A DNA stretch of 64,000 nt from Moritella sp. F3 (GCF_015082335.1 NZ_BLRL01000001.1:310001-374000); one strand, 5' to 3'; counted from the stretch's first letter, positions 6,225 to 14,883 are shown. Notes: generated by a model from the letters alone, not told the origin. Program-made: numbers and translations.

Positions 6225-7040
6225 AAGTTTAGCTTCAATAGCTTTGGCAATGCGCCTTAATTCATTGTTAAACGATACCCCATCCAACGCATAGTGGGCT
6301 CTCCTGTGACAAGTTGGGCAAAGTGCAATAACATTTTCAGGGCTGTCTGCTCCACCATCTGATAGCCTAGTTAAATGATGCACCTCTAAATAAGGACCGG
6401 ATTTAGTCTCAAATGCTGATTTAGTGTCGCAACCTTCACACAGACCATTAGCCCGTTTTTTTGCATATAACTTAATTGCATCACTTCGATATTTTACATG
6501 AATGAGTTTTTCTTTTGCCTTTGCTTTAGTTGGCGTATTACTTAATGCAATTTCACGTAATTGTTTTAGTGATTTACTTTTTGTCGGCTTTATTAGGTAC
6601 GGTGCTTTAGGAGATTCAACTCCGTTACCTTTTGTTTGTGGAACAATGTCTAGGTGAAATATAAAAGCAGCTCTTTGCTCTGAGTTTTTATCAGGTCTTT
6701 CTTCGGTGTGATGGATTATAAAATTACAATTACCGACAAAGCGAACCATACCTTGAGAAGCAGCTTCAAAAAGAAGAATTTCTTTATTATTCTTTTGATG
6801 ATCACGAATGGCCAAATTACCTTTAGACATTATCATGTCACCTTCTTGGCCTTCTCCTGTATATCTGAAAGTTCCATCGGGGCTAAAGCCATCAGAATAA
6901 CCATATTCTTCACCAGCTTCACTGGTAAAAATAAACACATAAGGGTGATTTGCAGGAGTTGCAATACCACCATATTGCTGGCCTTTATAAACTCCATGTA
7001 TATCAGTTCGACGATTATAAATTTTTCCAACTTCGAACAC
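6219..7040 (-). CDS. SRA-HNH endonuclease, McrA-like type IV restriction enzyme, first cassette
   Basis: A 273-residue protein. Residues ~1-125 match the SRA-like domain of ScoMcrA-type enzymes: VGKIYNRRTDIHGVYKGQQ, GGIATPANHPYVFIF, GEEYGYSDGF, then FRYTGEGQEGDM and IRDHQKNNKEILLFE. SRA domains bind modified bases. Residues ~200-255 are an HNH nuclease: C201 and C204, then LEVHHLTRLSDGG (H221, H222), N236, and CPTCHRRAH (C241, C244), a zinc-finger HNH. Such enzymes cut foreign DNA carrying methylated or otherwise modified bases. The start is a GTG with AGGAG eight bases upstream. It is the cassette closest to the array's proximal core site and so best placed for expression. Confidence 0.85.
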   Translation of the reverse strand: MFEVGKIYNRRTDIHGVYKGQQYGGIATPANHPYVFIFTSEAGEEYGYSDGFSPDGTFRYTGEGQEGDMIMSKGNLAIRDHQKNNKEILLFEAASQGMVRFVGNCNFIIHHTEERPDKNSEQRAAFIFHLDIVPQTKGNGVESPKAPYLIKPTKSKSLKQLREIALSNTPTKAKAKEKLIHVKYRSDAIKLYAKKRANGLCEGCDTKSAFETKSGPYLEVHHLTRLSDGGADSPENVIALCPTCHRRAHYALDGVSFNNELRRIAKAIEAKLA

Positions 7041-7055
7041 TGGACTCTCCTAGTC

Positions 7056-7073
7056 GCATAACAGCTTATTATA
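7056..7073 (-). promoter_or_regulatory. Proximal recombination core and possible array promoter
   Basis: GCATAAC at 7056-7062 is GTTATGC on the gene strand, a good core where the first cassette would join attI. Just upstream of it on that strand is a perfect TATAAT (plus strand 7068-7073). No good -35 element is seen at 17 bases; TTGAGA lies about 21 bases upstream. If used, this promoter would drive the first cassettes, as Pc does in integrons. The sequence elements are seen; their role is inferred. Confidence 0.4.
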
Positions 7074-7427
7074 CTGACGTCTCAATAAAGCTCTTCTCAA
7101 CGCCAATCAAAAAACAACTCTAACATATAAAACAACATTTAAAATCAATGCATTATACATTTTTAATCACCGGTTAAACTAATACCTTATTCCGCAAAAT
7201 GGAGCGTTTTATTTATAGAGGTCTCTATAAATAAAAAACAAAAATTAAGACCTCAAAAATCAATCACATAAGTTACACATTAAATATAATTAAGACCTTT
7301 TATCGCAAAATAGAGACTTTATTTGGCAAAAAATTAGCACTGATATGAGAACTAAACATTACAGTATCAAAATATAAATAACCCAAGGTCATTTACAAAA
7401 CAAACAACACCGTATAGCCTAAGTAAC
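7063..7427. other. Gene-free AT-rich stretch beside the array, with repeats
   Basis: In integrons this is where attI and the integrase gene should lie. No frame with integrase motifs is present on either strand. It holds a 13-base perfect inverted repeat with a two-base centre (7208-7220 and 7223-7235, TTTATTTATAGAG and its complement), a direct repeat starting CGCAAAAT (7193-7214 and 7304-7324) and a second direct repeat ATTAAGACCT (7244-7253 and 7289-7298). The order of these repeats is partly mirrored about 7270. Function unknown. Confidence 0.5.
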
Positions 7428-7451
7428 TCAAGGTCACTTAATTGACCTTGA
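7383..7451 (+). promoter_or_regulatory. Operator of the SDR-TetR operon
   Basis: TCAAGGTCA (7428-7436) and TGACCTTGA (7443-7451) form a perfect 9-base inverted repeat with a six-base spacer, 30 bases before the SDR start codon. A third half-site, CCAAGGTCA, lies at 7383-7391. TetR proteins usually bind such palindromes and repress their own operon, and a TetR gene is the second gene here. Binding is inferred. Confidence 0.6.
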
Positions 7452-7480
7452 TCATATTTAACCAGATAAAAGGAATTACA

Positions 7481-8242
7481 ATGAGCTATACAGTCATCAC
7501 AGGCGCAAGTGCGGGTATCGGTAGCGAGTTCGCGAAACAATTAGCGGAAACAGGTCAGGATTTAATTTTAGTGGCTCGCCGTAAAGACAAATTAGAAGAA
7601 CTCGCTAAAACATTACAAGCCGAGCAAGGTATTAACGTGGTTTGCTTTGCAGTGGATCTTGCCGATCCTAAAGGCAGTGAAATATTAGCGACAGAGATCA
7701 GCACTAACAACCTAGCTATCAACGGCCTGATTAACAACGCTGGTTTTGGCGACCGTGGGGGCTTTATTGATTTACCGCTCGAACGCCAAATGCAGATGAT
7801 CCAATTAAATGTAACAACCTTAGTCGAGCTGACTCACCGTCTAGCGCCAAACATGCGTCAACAAGTAAAACCTTTCATCATCAATGTCGCATCAACCGCA
7901 GCGTTCCAGGCTGGCCCGAACATGGCGATATACTACGCGACCAAAGCATTTGTACTGTCTTTCTCTGAAGCATTACACGAAGAGTTACGCCCTCAAGGTA
8001 TCGCCGTTAGCGCACTCTGCCCTGGCCCAACGTTATCTGAGTTTGCCGCTGAAGCCAACATTACCGACTCAAACCTATTCAAAGCAGGCGCAATGACATC
8101 AGCTGAAGTAGCAAAACAAGCCCTTGCTAACCGCAACAGTGCCATTGTCGTTACCGGGCTTAAAAACCAAGTTGGCGTATTGTTTGGCAAGGTTTCACCC
8201 CGTTTCATGACCCGTAAAATTGCTGGATGGTTACAAGCATAA
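7481..8242 (+). CDS. Short-chain dehydrogenase/reductase (SDR)
   Basis: A 253-residue classical SDR. The cofactor loop TGASAGIG is at residues 6-13, followed by the NNAG motif (GLINNAGFG), a Ser in INVASTAAF and the catalytic YYATKAF (YxxxK). The end ALCPGPTLSEFAAEA is also typical. The family oxidises or reduces alcohols, aldehydes or ketones with NAD(P)H; the substrate is unknown. The start at 7481 has AAAAGGA upstream and gives the usual SDR N-terminus; a longer frame would run through the operator. The stop overlaps the start of the TetR gene (TAATG), so the two are translationally coupled and the regulator probably responds to a related compound. Confidence 0.88.
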   Translation: MSYTVITGASAGIGSEFAKQLAETGQDLILVARRKDKLEELAKTLQAEQGINVVCFAVDLADPKGSEILATEISTNNLAINGLINNAGFGDRGGFIDLPLERQMQMIQLNVTTLVELTHRLAPNMRQQVKPFIINVASTAAFQAGPNMAIYYATKAFVLSFSEALHEELRPQGIAVSALCPGPTLSEFAAEANITDSNLFKAGAMTSAEVAKQALANRNSAIVVTGLKNQVGVLFGKVSPRFMTRKIAGWLQA

Positions 8243-8868
8243 TGCAATGTATTATTAAATGCCGCGCTACAACGCCAGAGCAAAAAGCACTACGTTTAAC
8301 GCAGATAATGGACGTCACCGCGGCACGTTTCTCAACTCTGAGTTATGAAGAGGTAAACTTAAAACATATCGCCGCCGATGTGGGGATGACCAAAGCCGCT
8401 TTGTACCGTTATTTCAGAAACAAAGAAACCCTGTTTCTAGCCGTTTATATCCAGGAGTTCGAACGTTTAGCACAGACAGCTAAAACTGAAATGGGGCAAG
8501 TACAACTCACCGATTCGATTTGTAATACCTTAATCAAGCATCCGTTATTTTGTAAGCTCAGTGCCATCATGCATACAGCATTACAATGTAACTTAACCCT
8601 TGATGAAGCGCGGGAGTTCAAAACCACGCTATTGCACTTTATTGAGCAATACGCAGTGATGCTAAACGAACATTACGCATTAAGTATCGAGCAAACTACT
8701 GAGCTGTTATTACAGGTGCAGCAAGTCATTATTGGCTGCTGGCACATGAGTCATTCTGTAGGCGCTGTTGCAGAGGTCATTAGAGAAGGGCCACTACAGC
8801 TATTTGAAGTGAATTTTGCCGATATACTACACAGCCACGTTGCGCGGCTTGTCGGTAGTTATCAATAG
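8242..8868 (+). CDS. TetR-family transcriptional regulator
   Basis: A 208-residue regulator. The N-terminal DNA-binding domain is clear: TQIMDVTAARFSTLSYEEVNLKHIAADVGMTKAALYRYFRNK, whose HTH ends in the family hallmark KAALYRYFRNKETLF. The remaining ~140 helical residues are the ligand and dimer domain, not informative on the ligand. The start at 8242 shares a base with the SDR stop; an ATG five codons upstream would overlap more and lacks a ribosome site. It probably represses its own operon by the palindrome at 7428-7451. Confidence 0.85.
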   Translation: MQCIIKCRATTPEQKALRLTQIMDVTAARFSTLSYEEVNLKHIAADVGMTKAALYRYFRNKETLFLAVYIQEFERLAQTAKTEMGQVQLTDSICNTLIKHPLFCKLSAIMHTALQCNLTLDEAREFKTTLLHFIEQYAVMLNEHYALSIEQTTELLLQVQQVIIGCWHMSHSVGAVAEVIREGPLQLFEVNFADILHSHVARLVGSYQ

Positions 8869-8890
8869 ACTTACGAGTAGTTATCAGGCT

Positions 8891-9928
8891 TTAAACGATT
8901 CTGGCTAAGATCTGATTCTTGCCTGAACGTTTGACTTTATACAGCAAATCATCTGCCATCTTATACAGTTCAAGCATACTGTTATCGCTACGCTTAATCG
9001 TCACTAAGCCCAATGAAATAGTGACGTAGCGGTTGTTGTCGTTCGCTTTGTGCGGGATCGCCAGTTCTTGTACTGCCAGACGGATATCACTGACAAGTTG
9101 TGATGCCATAATTTCATCATCAGCATAAAACAATAAACCAAACTCTTCGCCACCTAAACGAAAGATATAATCATCAGCGCGGAGTAACTTACTCTGTAAC
9201 AGCCCCGCTATCGTGACCAAAGCATCATCTCCAGCTACGTGACCGTAGTTATCATTGTATTTTTTGAAATTATCAATATCAATGATCGCAAAGTTTAATA
9301 AGCGCTTGCTGCGTTTAGCCACCCGTAAACAGTCTGGGAACACAGCGTTAAATTTACGGCGGTTATACAGGCTCGTTAATGGGTCTGTCATTGAGTAGGT
9401 TTCTAAACGACGGTTTGTTTCTTTTAACTCATGCTTTTGATTTTTTAGCTCAGTGACATCGAGCATCACTCCAACCACACCCAATATCTTGCCATTTTCA
9501 GCAAGTACTGACGCTTTATAGAATGAAAAGATGCGTATAGAACCATCAGCACACTTTACTGATGTTTCATAAACCTGTTTGCCTGGATTCTTAAGTAAGA
9601 TGAGATCTTTGGCGTGATAAATCTTCGCTAGTTCATGCGGTATATACTCACCTAAATCAAATAAAGACTTGTTCATAATCTTGTCTTTATCAATACCGAA
9701 TATAGTTTCAGCAAACGCAGCATTACACTGCTCGTAGACACCATTAATATTTTTATAAAACAATGGGCTAGGTATCGTATCAACTAATGTTTGCAATAAT
9801 CGCGCGGTCTCACGAGATTGAGTTGCAGACTCCTTAGCTATCTCCAGCTGTGATTGTAGATCAGCCGACTGAGCTTTAAGCTCTTCGATTTGCAATTCTA
9901 ATTCTTGGTAGGTTAATTTTTTTGTCAT
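8891..9928 (-). CDS. PAS-GGDEF diguanylate cyclase
   Basis: A 345-residue protein. Residues ~1-45 are a coiled coil rich in Glu and Gln; ~46-160 are a PAS sensor domain (LVDTIPSPLFYKNINGVYEQCN, then VVGVMLDVTELK); ~175-345 are the GGDEF domain (MTDPLTSLYNRRKF). The active site reads GGEEF (259-263), a functional variant, and the inhibitory I-site RxxD is kept as RADD (250-253), so product inhibition is likely. It makes c-di-GMP from two GTP. There is no membrane segment, so it is a cytosolic sensor. It ends 23 bases from the convergent TetR gene. Confidence 0.9.
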   Translation of the reverse strand: MTKKLTYQELELQIEELKAQSADLQSQLEIAKESATQSRETARLLQTLVDTIPSPLFYKNINGVYEQCNAAFAETIFGIDKDKIMNKSLFDLGEYIPHELAKIYHAKDLILLKNPGKQVYETSVKCADGSIRIFSFYKASVLAENGKILGVVGVMLDVTELKNQKHELKETNRRLETYSMTDPLTSLYNRRKFNAVFPDCLRVAKRSKRLLNFAIIDIDNFKKYNDNYGHVAGDDALVTIAGLLQSKLLRADDYIFRLGGEEFGLLFYADDEIMASQLVSDIRLAVQELAIPHKANDNNRYVTISLGLVTIKRSDNSMLELYKMADDLLYKVKRSGKNQILARIV

Positions 9929-10027
9929 CGTACACCAGATAAAAACAACTCAATATACATCCTTCATAACACAAGGTTATACCACCATTTGGTTATTAAT
10001 GCGCTATATTATATAAATAAATGCCCT

Positions 10028-12139
10028 TTATTTCAGGTCAATAAAGATAGGATCGTGATCTGAAGAAGAAAAAACTTCGTGACTTGCAGAAAAAATAGTT
10101 TTCGCGTTATTAATCAAATAGCTCTCTGCGGCATTGATATGCCACACCTTTTTCTTTACTAAGCTCGGCACCAGATCAGGACTCAGTAAAATATAATCCA
10201 ATCGCCCTGGCGCTTTAAAAGAATAGGTCCAATTCACATCTGGCTGATTGTCGAATGGATCGTGATAACCAAATCCAGTGTCGGTATGCAGCGCCAATAA
10301 GCTTTTACCCAAGTAATTGTGTTCACTGTGGGCTATTTTATAATAGCTATAACGCGTAGGATCATAGTCTGTTAACACTAACAAGGGGTCTTCTTTCGGG
10401 TAACTGTTCAAGTCACCTAAAATAATCTTGCTGCCTGGTACAGCCGCTAACGCTTGCCCCAATACACTTGCCGCTGAGGCTCTGAATTGCGCGCAATTGC
10501 CCTGCCTACCTTGTGCTAATTTGTGTTTCGCCTTTTGCCATGCGCGTAATGATTGTGGATCTTTATGACGCTGAGTCTTTTGTTTTTTCAGTGTGGCCGC
10601 ACCGCGTTTGTCTTCAACACATTTAGATCCCTTGGATTTGAAATGGTTCACGCTTATGGTCAGTCTGTTATTGTTATTCGTGCTATCCATACGGGTAAAT
10701 GTCGGTGTCAGTGCAGGTCGATGATAAGCGTAACCAAGGCGATGACGTTGTATCGGCAACGGAATAACACGGGTATTAACCAGTTTTAGTTTACGCGGGC
10801 GATAAAAACCAGCGACGGTGATTGCGCCAGTACCGAGATAATAGTTCTGATGTAAGTCTGCTTTATCAGGTTTGATCAAGGCATAATGTTTACTGGGGTC
10901 AGTTATTCCCCGATTCACCAGGTCTAATAACCGCCTGATTGCTGAATTCTGGCCAAAGCCATTATTCTCCATTTCCATCAAACCAATGAAATCAGCGTCT
11001 AATGCGAGTAAGGTATCTCGCAGTTTTATTTCTTGCTTATGCAGTGCCGACAAGGTTTTAGCACCACGATTTTGCCTTAACGGGTTATTCACGCCACCCG
11101 CTTCGCGATTGAAGTAATTAAGTAAATTGAAACTGGCAATGCGCAGGTTATCCCTGTCGCGCACAGCTAACGGCTGTCTGTCGCTGCTATGTCGATTACT
11201 ACCATGCCTGTCACTATGATGCGTACTTTCATGCAAAAAACGAGCTTGTGCCAAGCCATTATCCACCAGCAACCGATACTCGCCATAACTAAACGTTAGC
11301 ACGCCAACAATTCCCGTTACTTTGTCATTGACCCGCATGTAATCCAAGTCTGAGAGCGCAGATAAGCCAGCTTCTAACTGCACATATAATCGCCGTTGCT
11401 TATTGTTTAACGCGAGTGCGTCAGCTGCAATGCTAGCAGGAAAGGCCGTGGTATTTGGGTGGATGTTAATCTGCTTGTGACTGAGAATAATGTTATAACG
11501 TCGCCAACGCCGCTCATAATATAAAGGTTTGGTTACGCGCATATTGGTGATGCTTGCCACGCGGACTTTCATGCCTTCATAACGCTCTAATGTGTCACTA
11601 AAATTAGCATCAGCTGTGGCCGAGATGATATCGGTTGGCGCTATATTACTCGCTACTGTTTGTACACTGCCAGTTTGCATCGTCTTTATATGCACATTTT
11701 TTGTATGAGACGTCGGACGTAATCGCGTCATGCCATAATATTCTTCTACAACGCCAGTCACGCACACGCTGCTATTAGGTGTGATATTTGCAAGTTTATC
11801 TGTACTGACAAAGATCCCCGTTGAAGCAAGACTCAATTTGGGCTTGGAACTTTGCTGCATAAAGAACCCCGGATCTTGACCGCGTTTCAACTTAGTCACC
11901 CACCCTTGCACTGTAAATGCCCGATCACTGCGATATGTACGTTTGCCTTTATCCTCAGCTTTATTTTTAACTTCAGGCGAACGCTTGCCCTGCCCTTGTA
12001 ATTGACTGATCGAGCTATTTTCACCCGCGCATAAAATGGGCTTATTTTTATGCCTTTTGTTATGCATGACGTCACTGGCGAATACACTATTCACCACGAT
12101 GATCAGCAGGATTACCCCGCGTGATAAACCCGCTAGCAT
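10028..12139 (-). CDS. ExeM/NucH-type extracellular endonuclease
   Basis: A 703-residue secreted nuclease. It starts with a signal peptide (LSRGVILLIIVVNSVFA). Residues ~75-300 contain OB-fold-like segments (FTVQGWVTKLKRGQDPGFFMQQ), as in ExeM. Residues ~325-703 are an endonuclease/exonuclease/phosphatase domain: IASFNLLNYFN, then DADFIGLMEMENNGFG with the metal-binding Glu, VNHFKSKG, ILGDLNSYPKEDP and the final SSSDHDPIFID. In Shewanella and Vibrio relatives these enzymes degrade extracellular DNA for biofilm dispersal and phosphate supply. The C-terminal GlyGly-CTERM anchor seen in some ExeM proteins is absent here. It is divergent from murQ, with only ~80 bases between. Confidence 0.87.
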   Translation of the reverse strand: MLAGLSRGVILLIIVVNSVFASDVMHNKRHKNKPILCAGENSSISQLQGQGKRSPEVKNKAEDKGKRTYRSDRAFTVQGWVTKLKRGQDPGFFMQQSSKPKLSLASTGIFVSTDKLANITPNSSVCVTGVVEEYYGMTRLRPTSHTKNVHIKTMQTGSVQTVASNIAPTDIISATADANFSDTLERYEGMKVRVASITNMRVTKPLYYERRWRRYNIILSHKQINIHPNTTAFPASIAADALALNNKQRRLYVQLEAGLSALSDLDYMRVNDKVTGIVGVLTFSYGEYRLLVDNGLAQARFLHESTHHSDRHGSNRHSSDRQPLAVRDRDNLRIASFNLLNYFNREAGGVNNPLRQNRGAKTLSALHKQEIKLRDTLLALDADFIGLMEMENNGFGQNSAIRRLLDLVNRGITDPSKHYALIKPDKADLHQNYYLGTGAITVAGFYRPRKLKLVNTRVIPLPIQRHRLGYAYHRPALTPTFTRMDSTNNNNRLTISVNHFKSKGSKCVEDKRGAATLKKQKTQRHKDPQSLRAWQKAKHKLAQGRQGNCAQFRASAASVLGQALAAVPGSKIILGDLNSYPKEDPLLVLTDYDPTRYSYYKIAHSEHNYLGKSLLALHTDTGFGYHDPFDNQPDVNWTYSFKAPGRLDYILLSPDLVPSLVKKKVWHINAAESYLINNAKTIFSASHEVFSSSDHDPIFIDLK

Positions 12140-12220
12140 TCTCTACATTTCTGTTTTAGAATCATCACCATCAATCCTTTCATTAGACCCCGCGTCTTGT
12201 GTTGTATGAGTGTAGTTATT

Positions 12221-13114
12221 ATGGATATAAAATCGCTTACTTCAGAACAAAGAAATTTAGCAAGTGCTAACCTGGATCAACTTTCAACATTAGAACTTGT
12301 TAAGCTATTCAACAGTGAAGATGAAAAAGTCAGTCACGCCATTAAACTCGAATTACCGCTAATTGCTGCCGCTATTGATGTTATTGCCCATGCATTTCAA
12401 CAAAATGGTCGATTAATTTATATTGGCGCAGGGACGTCAGGCCGTTTAGGTGTGCTTGATGCCTCTGAATGTCCACCGACCTTTGGTGTTGGCCACCAGC
12501 AGGTACAAGGTATTATTGCCGGTGGTGAAGCGGCGATGTTTAAAGCACAAGAAGGCGCTGAAGACGATTTAAACATGGCACAGATCGACTTAGAGCGGAT
12601 CCAATTAACCCCGCAAGATGTGGTGGTAGGTATCGCAGCATCTGGGCGCACGCCTTATGTGATCGGTGGTTTATCGTTTGCGAATAATGTAGGTTGTGAC
12701 ACGATTGCAATTAGCTGTAATAACGACGCCCCGATATCGAGTATCGCGAAGATTGCCATTACCCCCGTGGTTGGCGCTGAAGTCTTAACAGGCTCAAGCC
12801 GCATGAAAGCAGGCACTGCACAAAAGCTAGTGCTGAATATGCTCAGTACAGGCGCGATGGTCAGAACCGGAAAGGTGTATCAAAACCTGATGGTTGATGT
12901 GAAAACTTCGAATGAAAAACTAATCACCCGCAGTGAAAATATCATTATGGATGTGACGGGTGTAGAACGTGAACGCGCAAAAACACTATTAATTGCCGCG
13001 AATCAGCACGTGAAATCAGCTATCCTCATGGAATTAAATGAAGTTGATTATGCGACCGCAAGTCGACAGTTAGCGGATAACCAAGGTTTTTTACGCCAAG
13101 CATTAAATCAATAG
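12221..13114 (+). CDS. murQ: N-acetylmuramic acid 6-phosphate etherase
   Basis: A 297-residue SIS-domain enzyme that splits MurNAc-6-phosphate into GlcNAc-6-phosphate and lactate during cell-wall recycling. Long stretches match E. coli MurQ: RLIYIGAGTSGRLGVLDASE, CPPTFGV, DVVVGIAASGRTPYVIGGL and TGSSRMKAGTAQKLVLNM, which hold the substrate-binding and catalytic Glu (DASECPPT). The start at 12221 gives the usual SLTSEQRN opening. ATG 12206 and TTG 12199 are also in frame and no start has a clear ribosome site. No MurP or AnmK gene is adjacent, so the substrate source is not shown by context. Confidence 0.93.
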   Translation: MDIKSLTSEQRNLASANLDQLSTLELVKLFNSEDEKVSHAIKLELPLIAAAIDVIAHAFQQNGRLIYIGAGTSGRLGVLDASECPPTFGVGHQQVQGIIAGGEAAMFKAQEGAEDDLNMAQIDLERIQLTPQDVVVGIAASGRTPYVIGGLSFANNVGCDTIAISCNNDAPISSIAKIAITPVVGAEVLTGSSRMKAGTAQKLVLNMLSTGAMVRTGKVYQNLMVDVKTSNEKLITRSENIIMDVTGVERERAKTLLIAANQHVKSAILMELNEVDYATASRQLADNQGFLRQALNQ

Positions 13115-13180
13115 CCTTCCTATTTTCAATACTTTGCACACTTTTGAATTTTGTACACTTTGCACAACATGAGACTGAAC

Positions 13181-13546
13181 ATGACTGAACACAAAACTAA
13201 ACTACAAGAAAACGGACTACAAATAACAGACATCGTCATTGGTGATGGTAAAGAAGCGGTAAAAGGCGCGTTGATCACGACTCAATATCGTGGTTTTCTG
13301 AGCGATGGCACGCAATTCGATTCGACTTACGACAAAGGTAAAACGTTTCAATGTGTGATTGGTACTGGCCGTGTTATTAAAGGCTGGGATCAAGGCATTA
13401 TGGGCATGAAGGTTGGCGGTAAACGTAAACTGTGTGTACCATCAGCATTAGCTTATGGTGAACGTAGCATGGGCACAGTGATCCCAGCGCATTCAGACCT
13501 TAGCTTTGAAATTGAATTACTTGAAGTACTCACACGCGACGATTAA
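13181..13546 (+). CDS. FKBP-type peptidyl-prolyl cis-trans isomerase
   Basis: A 121-residue single-domain FKBP: TTQYRGFLSDGTQFDSTYD, then FQCVIGTGRVIKGWDQGIMG, the segment with the active-site Ile-Lys-Gly-Trp, then GGKRKLCVPSALAYGERSMG and IPAHSDLSFEIELLEV. It speeds proline isomerisation in protein folding. There is no signal peptide, so it is cytosolic. The start at 13181 was taken because the family-like sequence begins there; ATG 13169 is also possible and no strong ribosome site distinguishes them. It follows murQ by 66 bases and may be transcribed with it. Confidence 0.9.
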   Translation: MTEHKTKLQENGLQITDIVIGDGKEAVKGALITTQYRGFLSDGTQFDSTYDKGKTFQCVIGTGRVIKGWDQGIMGMKVGGKRKLCVPSALAYGERSMGTVIPAHSDLSFEIELLEVLTRDD

Positions 13547-13590
13547 TCAGTGTGACGTGAGGCTTCAATAGAGACTTCAATAAATAGTTC

Positions 13591-13630
13591 ATGACATTCA
13601 TAACCGATATTAGCGTGTTATGAATGTCAT
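13591..13630. terminator. Bidirectional terminator between FKBP and alcohol dehydrogenase genes
   Basis: ATGACATTCATAAC (13591-13604) and GTTATGAATGTCAT (13617-13630) form a perfect 14-base stem with a 12-base loop, between two convergent genes. The T-runs are weak on both sides. Confidence 0.6.
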
Positions 13631-13692
13631 CTTAGCTTTTGGCTTAGCGGCTACCGTTTATGCAACAGCTTATACCGCTATTATATCCTAAT

Positions 13693-14883
13693 CTATACAG
13701 CAACTAGCTTATGCAATAAGGCTTCACACTGTGCTCTATTCATCAATTTTGGCACAGGGTAATCACAATATGCTTCACGTACAGCACGTTTAGCAAGTTC
13801 TGGAATATCATTCGCTTTAAGCTCTGGGAAGTCGGCTTGAATATTTAATGTTTTATTCAATGCTTTCACACCCGCAACAAACTTATGCGCTGCTGCAACT
13901 TGCGTATCTTCTTTACTCGCTAATCCTGCTGCAATCGCTAATTCAGCATAACGGCACAATGCATTCTCGAACGAAAAATCAAGGATGTGCGGTAAAATAA
14001 CAGCATTAGCAAGTCCGTGTGGCACATGATAATAACCCCCCATTTGATGGGCAATCGCATGCACATAACCAATCGAAGCTCGAGTAAACGCAACGCCAGC
14101 ATTAAAACTGGCAATCGACATTTGGCGTCGTGCTTCAATATCACTGCCATCAGCATAGGCTTTCGGCAAGTTTTCAAAAATACGTTTCACCGCATCATAA
14201 CCATACGCTTTGGTTTGCTCTGTCGCATAATAACCAATATATGATTCAACCGCGTGTGTTAATGCATCAATGCCTGTTTCAGCGGTAATTTTAGCCGGAA
14301 GTCCAAGCATTAATAATGGATCTAGAATAGCAACAGCTGGCACTAAGCTTGGGTCGACGATGGTAAACTTTTGCTTTTTATCTGGGTCAGTCACAACAGC
14401 AACAACTGTCGCTTCAGAACCTGTGCCTGCCGTTGTTGGAATCGCGACAAAGGGGGGTAATGCTTTACGCACACGTAATAGACCAACCAACTTTCTCGCA
14501 TCTACATTTTTAACGGCTGCTGCTGCAATCGCTTTTGCGCAATCCATTGGTGAACCACCACCTAATGCGATCACACTATCACAGCCATCTTGCTTATACT
14601 GTTTCCAGCCATTGGCGATAAGCGGTAACGTTGGATCTGGCGTGACTTGATCAAACAGTGAATAAGCAATATTTGCAGCATCTAACGCGTCAGTTAAATG
14701 CTTAGCAATGCCTAACTTGACTAACATTGCATCTGTAACAATCAGTGGTTTAACGCCACCTAGCTCTGCTAATGCCTGTGCAGTTTGCGTGATAGCGCCT
14801 TCGCCTTCAATCAGCTTCGGCAGTGGGATCGGCACTAATTTATTGACTTGCCCGCGGATTTGAATAACAGTTTGATGCAACAT
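13693..14883 (-). CDS. Iron-containing (group III) alcohol dehydrogenase
   Basis: A 396-residue enzyme of the iron-dependent alcohol dehydrogenase family. The nucleotide-binding segment DSVIALGGGSPMDCAKAIA is at ~100-120. The metal ligands are visible: Asp and His in TGIDALTHAVESY, and two His in VPHGLANAVILPH. The cluster FVAIPTTAGTGSEAT is also standard. The family interconverts alcohols and aldehydes with NAD(P)H; butanol, ethanol and propanediol forms exist and the substrate is not clear from sequence. It is alone in its orientation; the MATE gene lies upstream in the same direction after 194 bases. Confidence 0.9.
   Translation of the reverse strand: MLHQTVIQIRGQVNKLVPIPLPKLIEGEGAITQTAQALAELGGVKPLIVTDAMLVKLGIAKHLTDALDAANIAYSLFDQVTPDPTLPLIANGWKQYKQDGCDSVIALGGGSPMDCAKAIAAAAVKNVDARKLVGLLRVRKALPPFVAIPTTAGTGSEATVVAVVTDPDKKQKFTIVDPSLVPAVAILDPLLMLGLPAKITAETGIDALTHAVESYIGYYATEQTKAYGYDAVKRIFENLPKAYADGSDIEARRQMSIASFNAGVAFTRASIGYVHAIAHQMGGYYHVPHGLANAVILPHILDFSFENALCRYAELAIAAGLASKEDTQVAAAHKFVAGVKALNKTLNIQADFPELKANDIPELAKRAVREAYCDYPVPKLMNRAQCEALLHKLVAV

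Noticed and set aside
6708..7061. Plus-strand gene of 117 codons
   Set aside because: Antisense to the SRA-HNH gene, composition is that of a shadow frame.
7063..7440. Integron integrase gene next to the array
   Set aside because: All frames in this stretch are short and none shows tyrosine-recombinase motifs; the region is AT-rich spacer.
14270..14650. Plus-strand gene within the alcohol dehydrogenase gene
   Set aside because: Antisense to catalytic motifs of a well-conserved enzyme and without family features.
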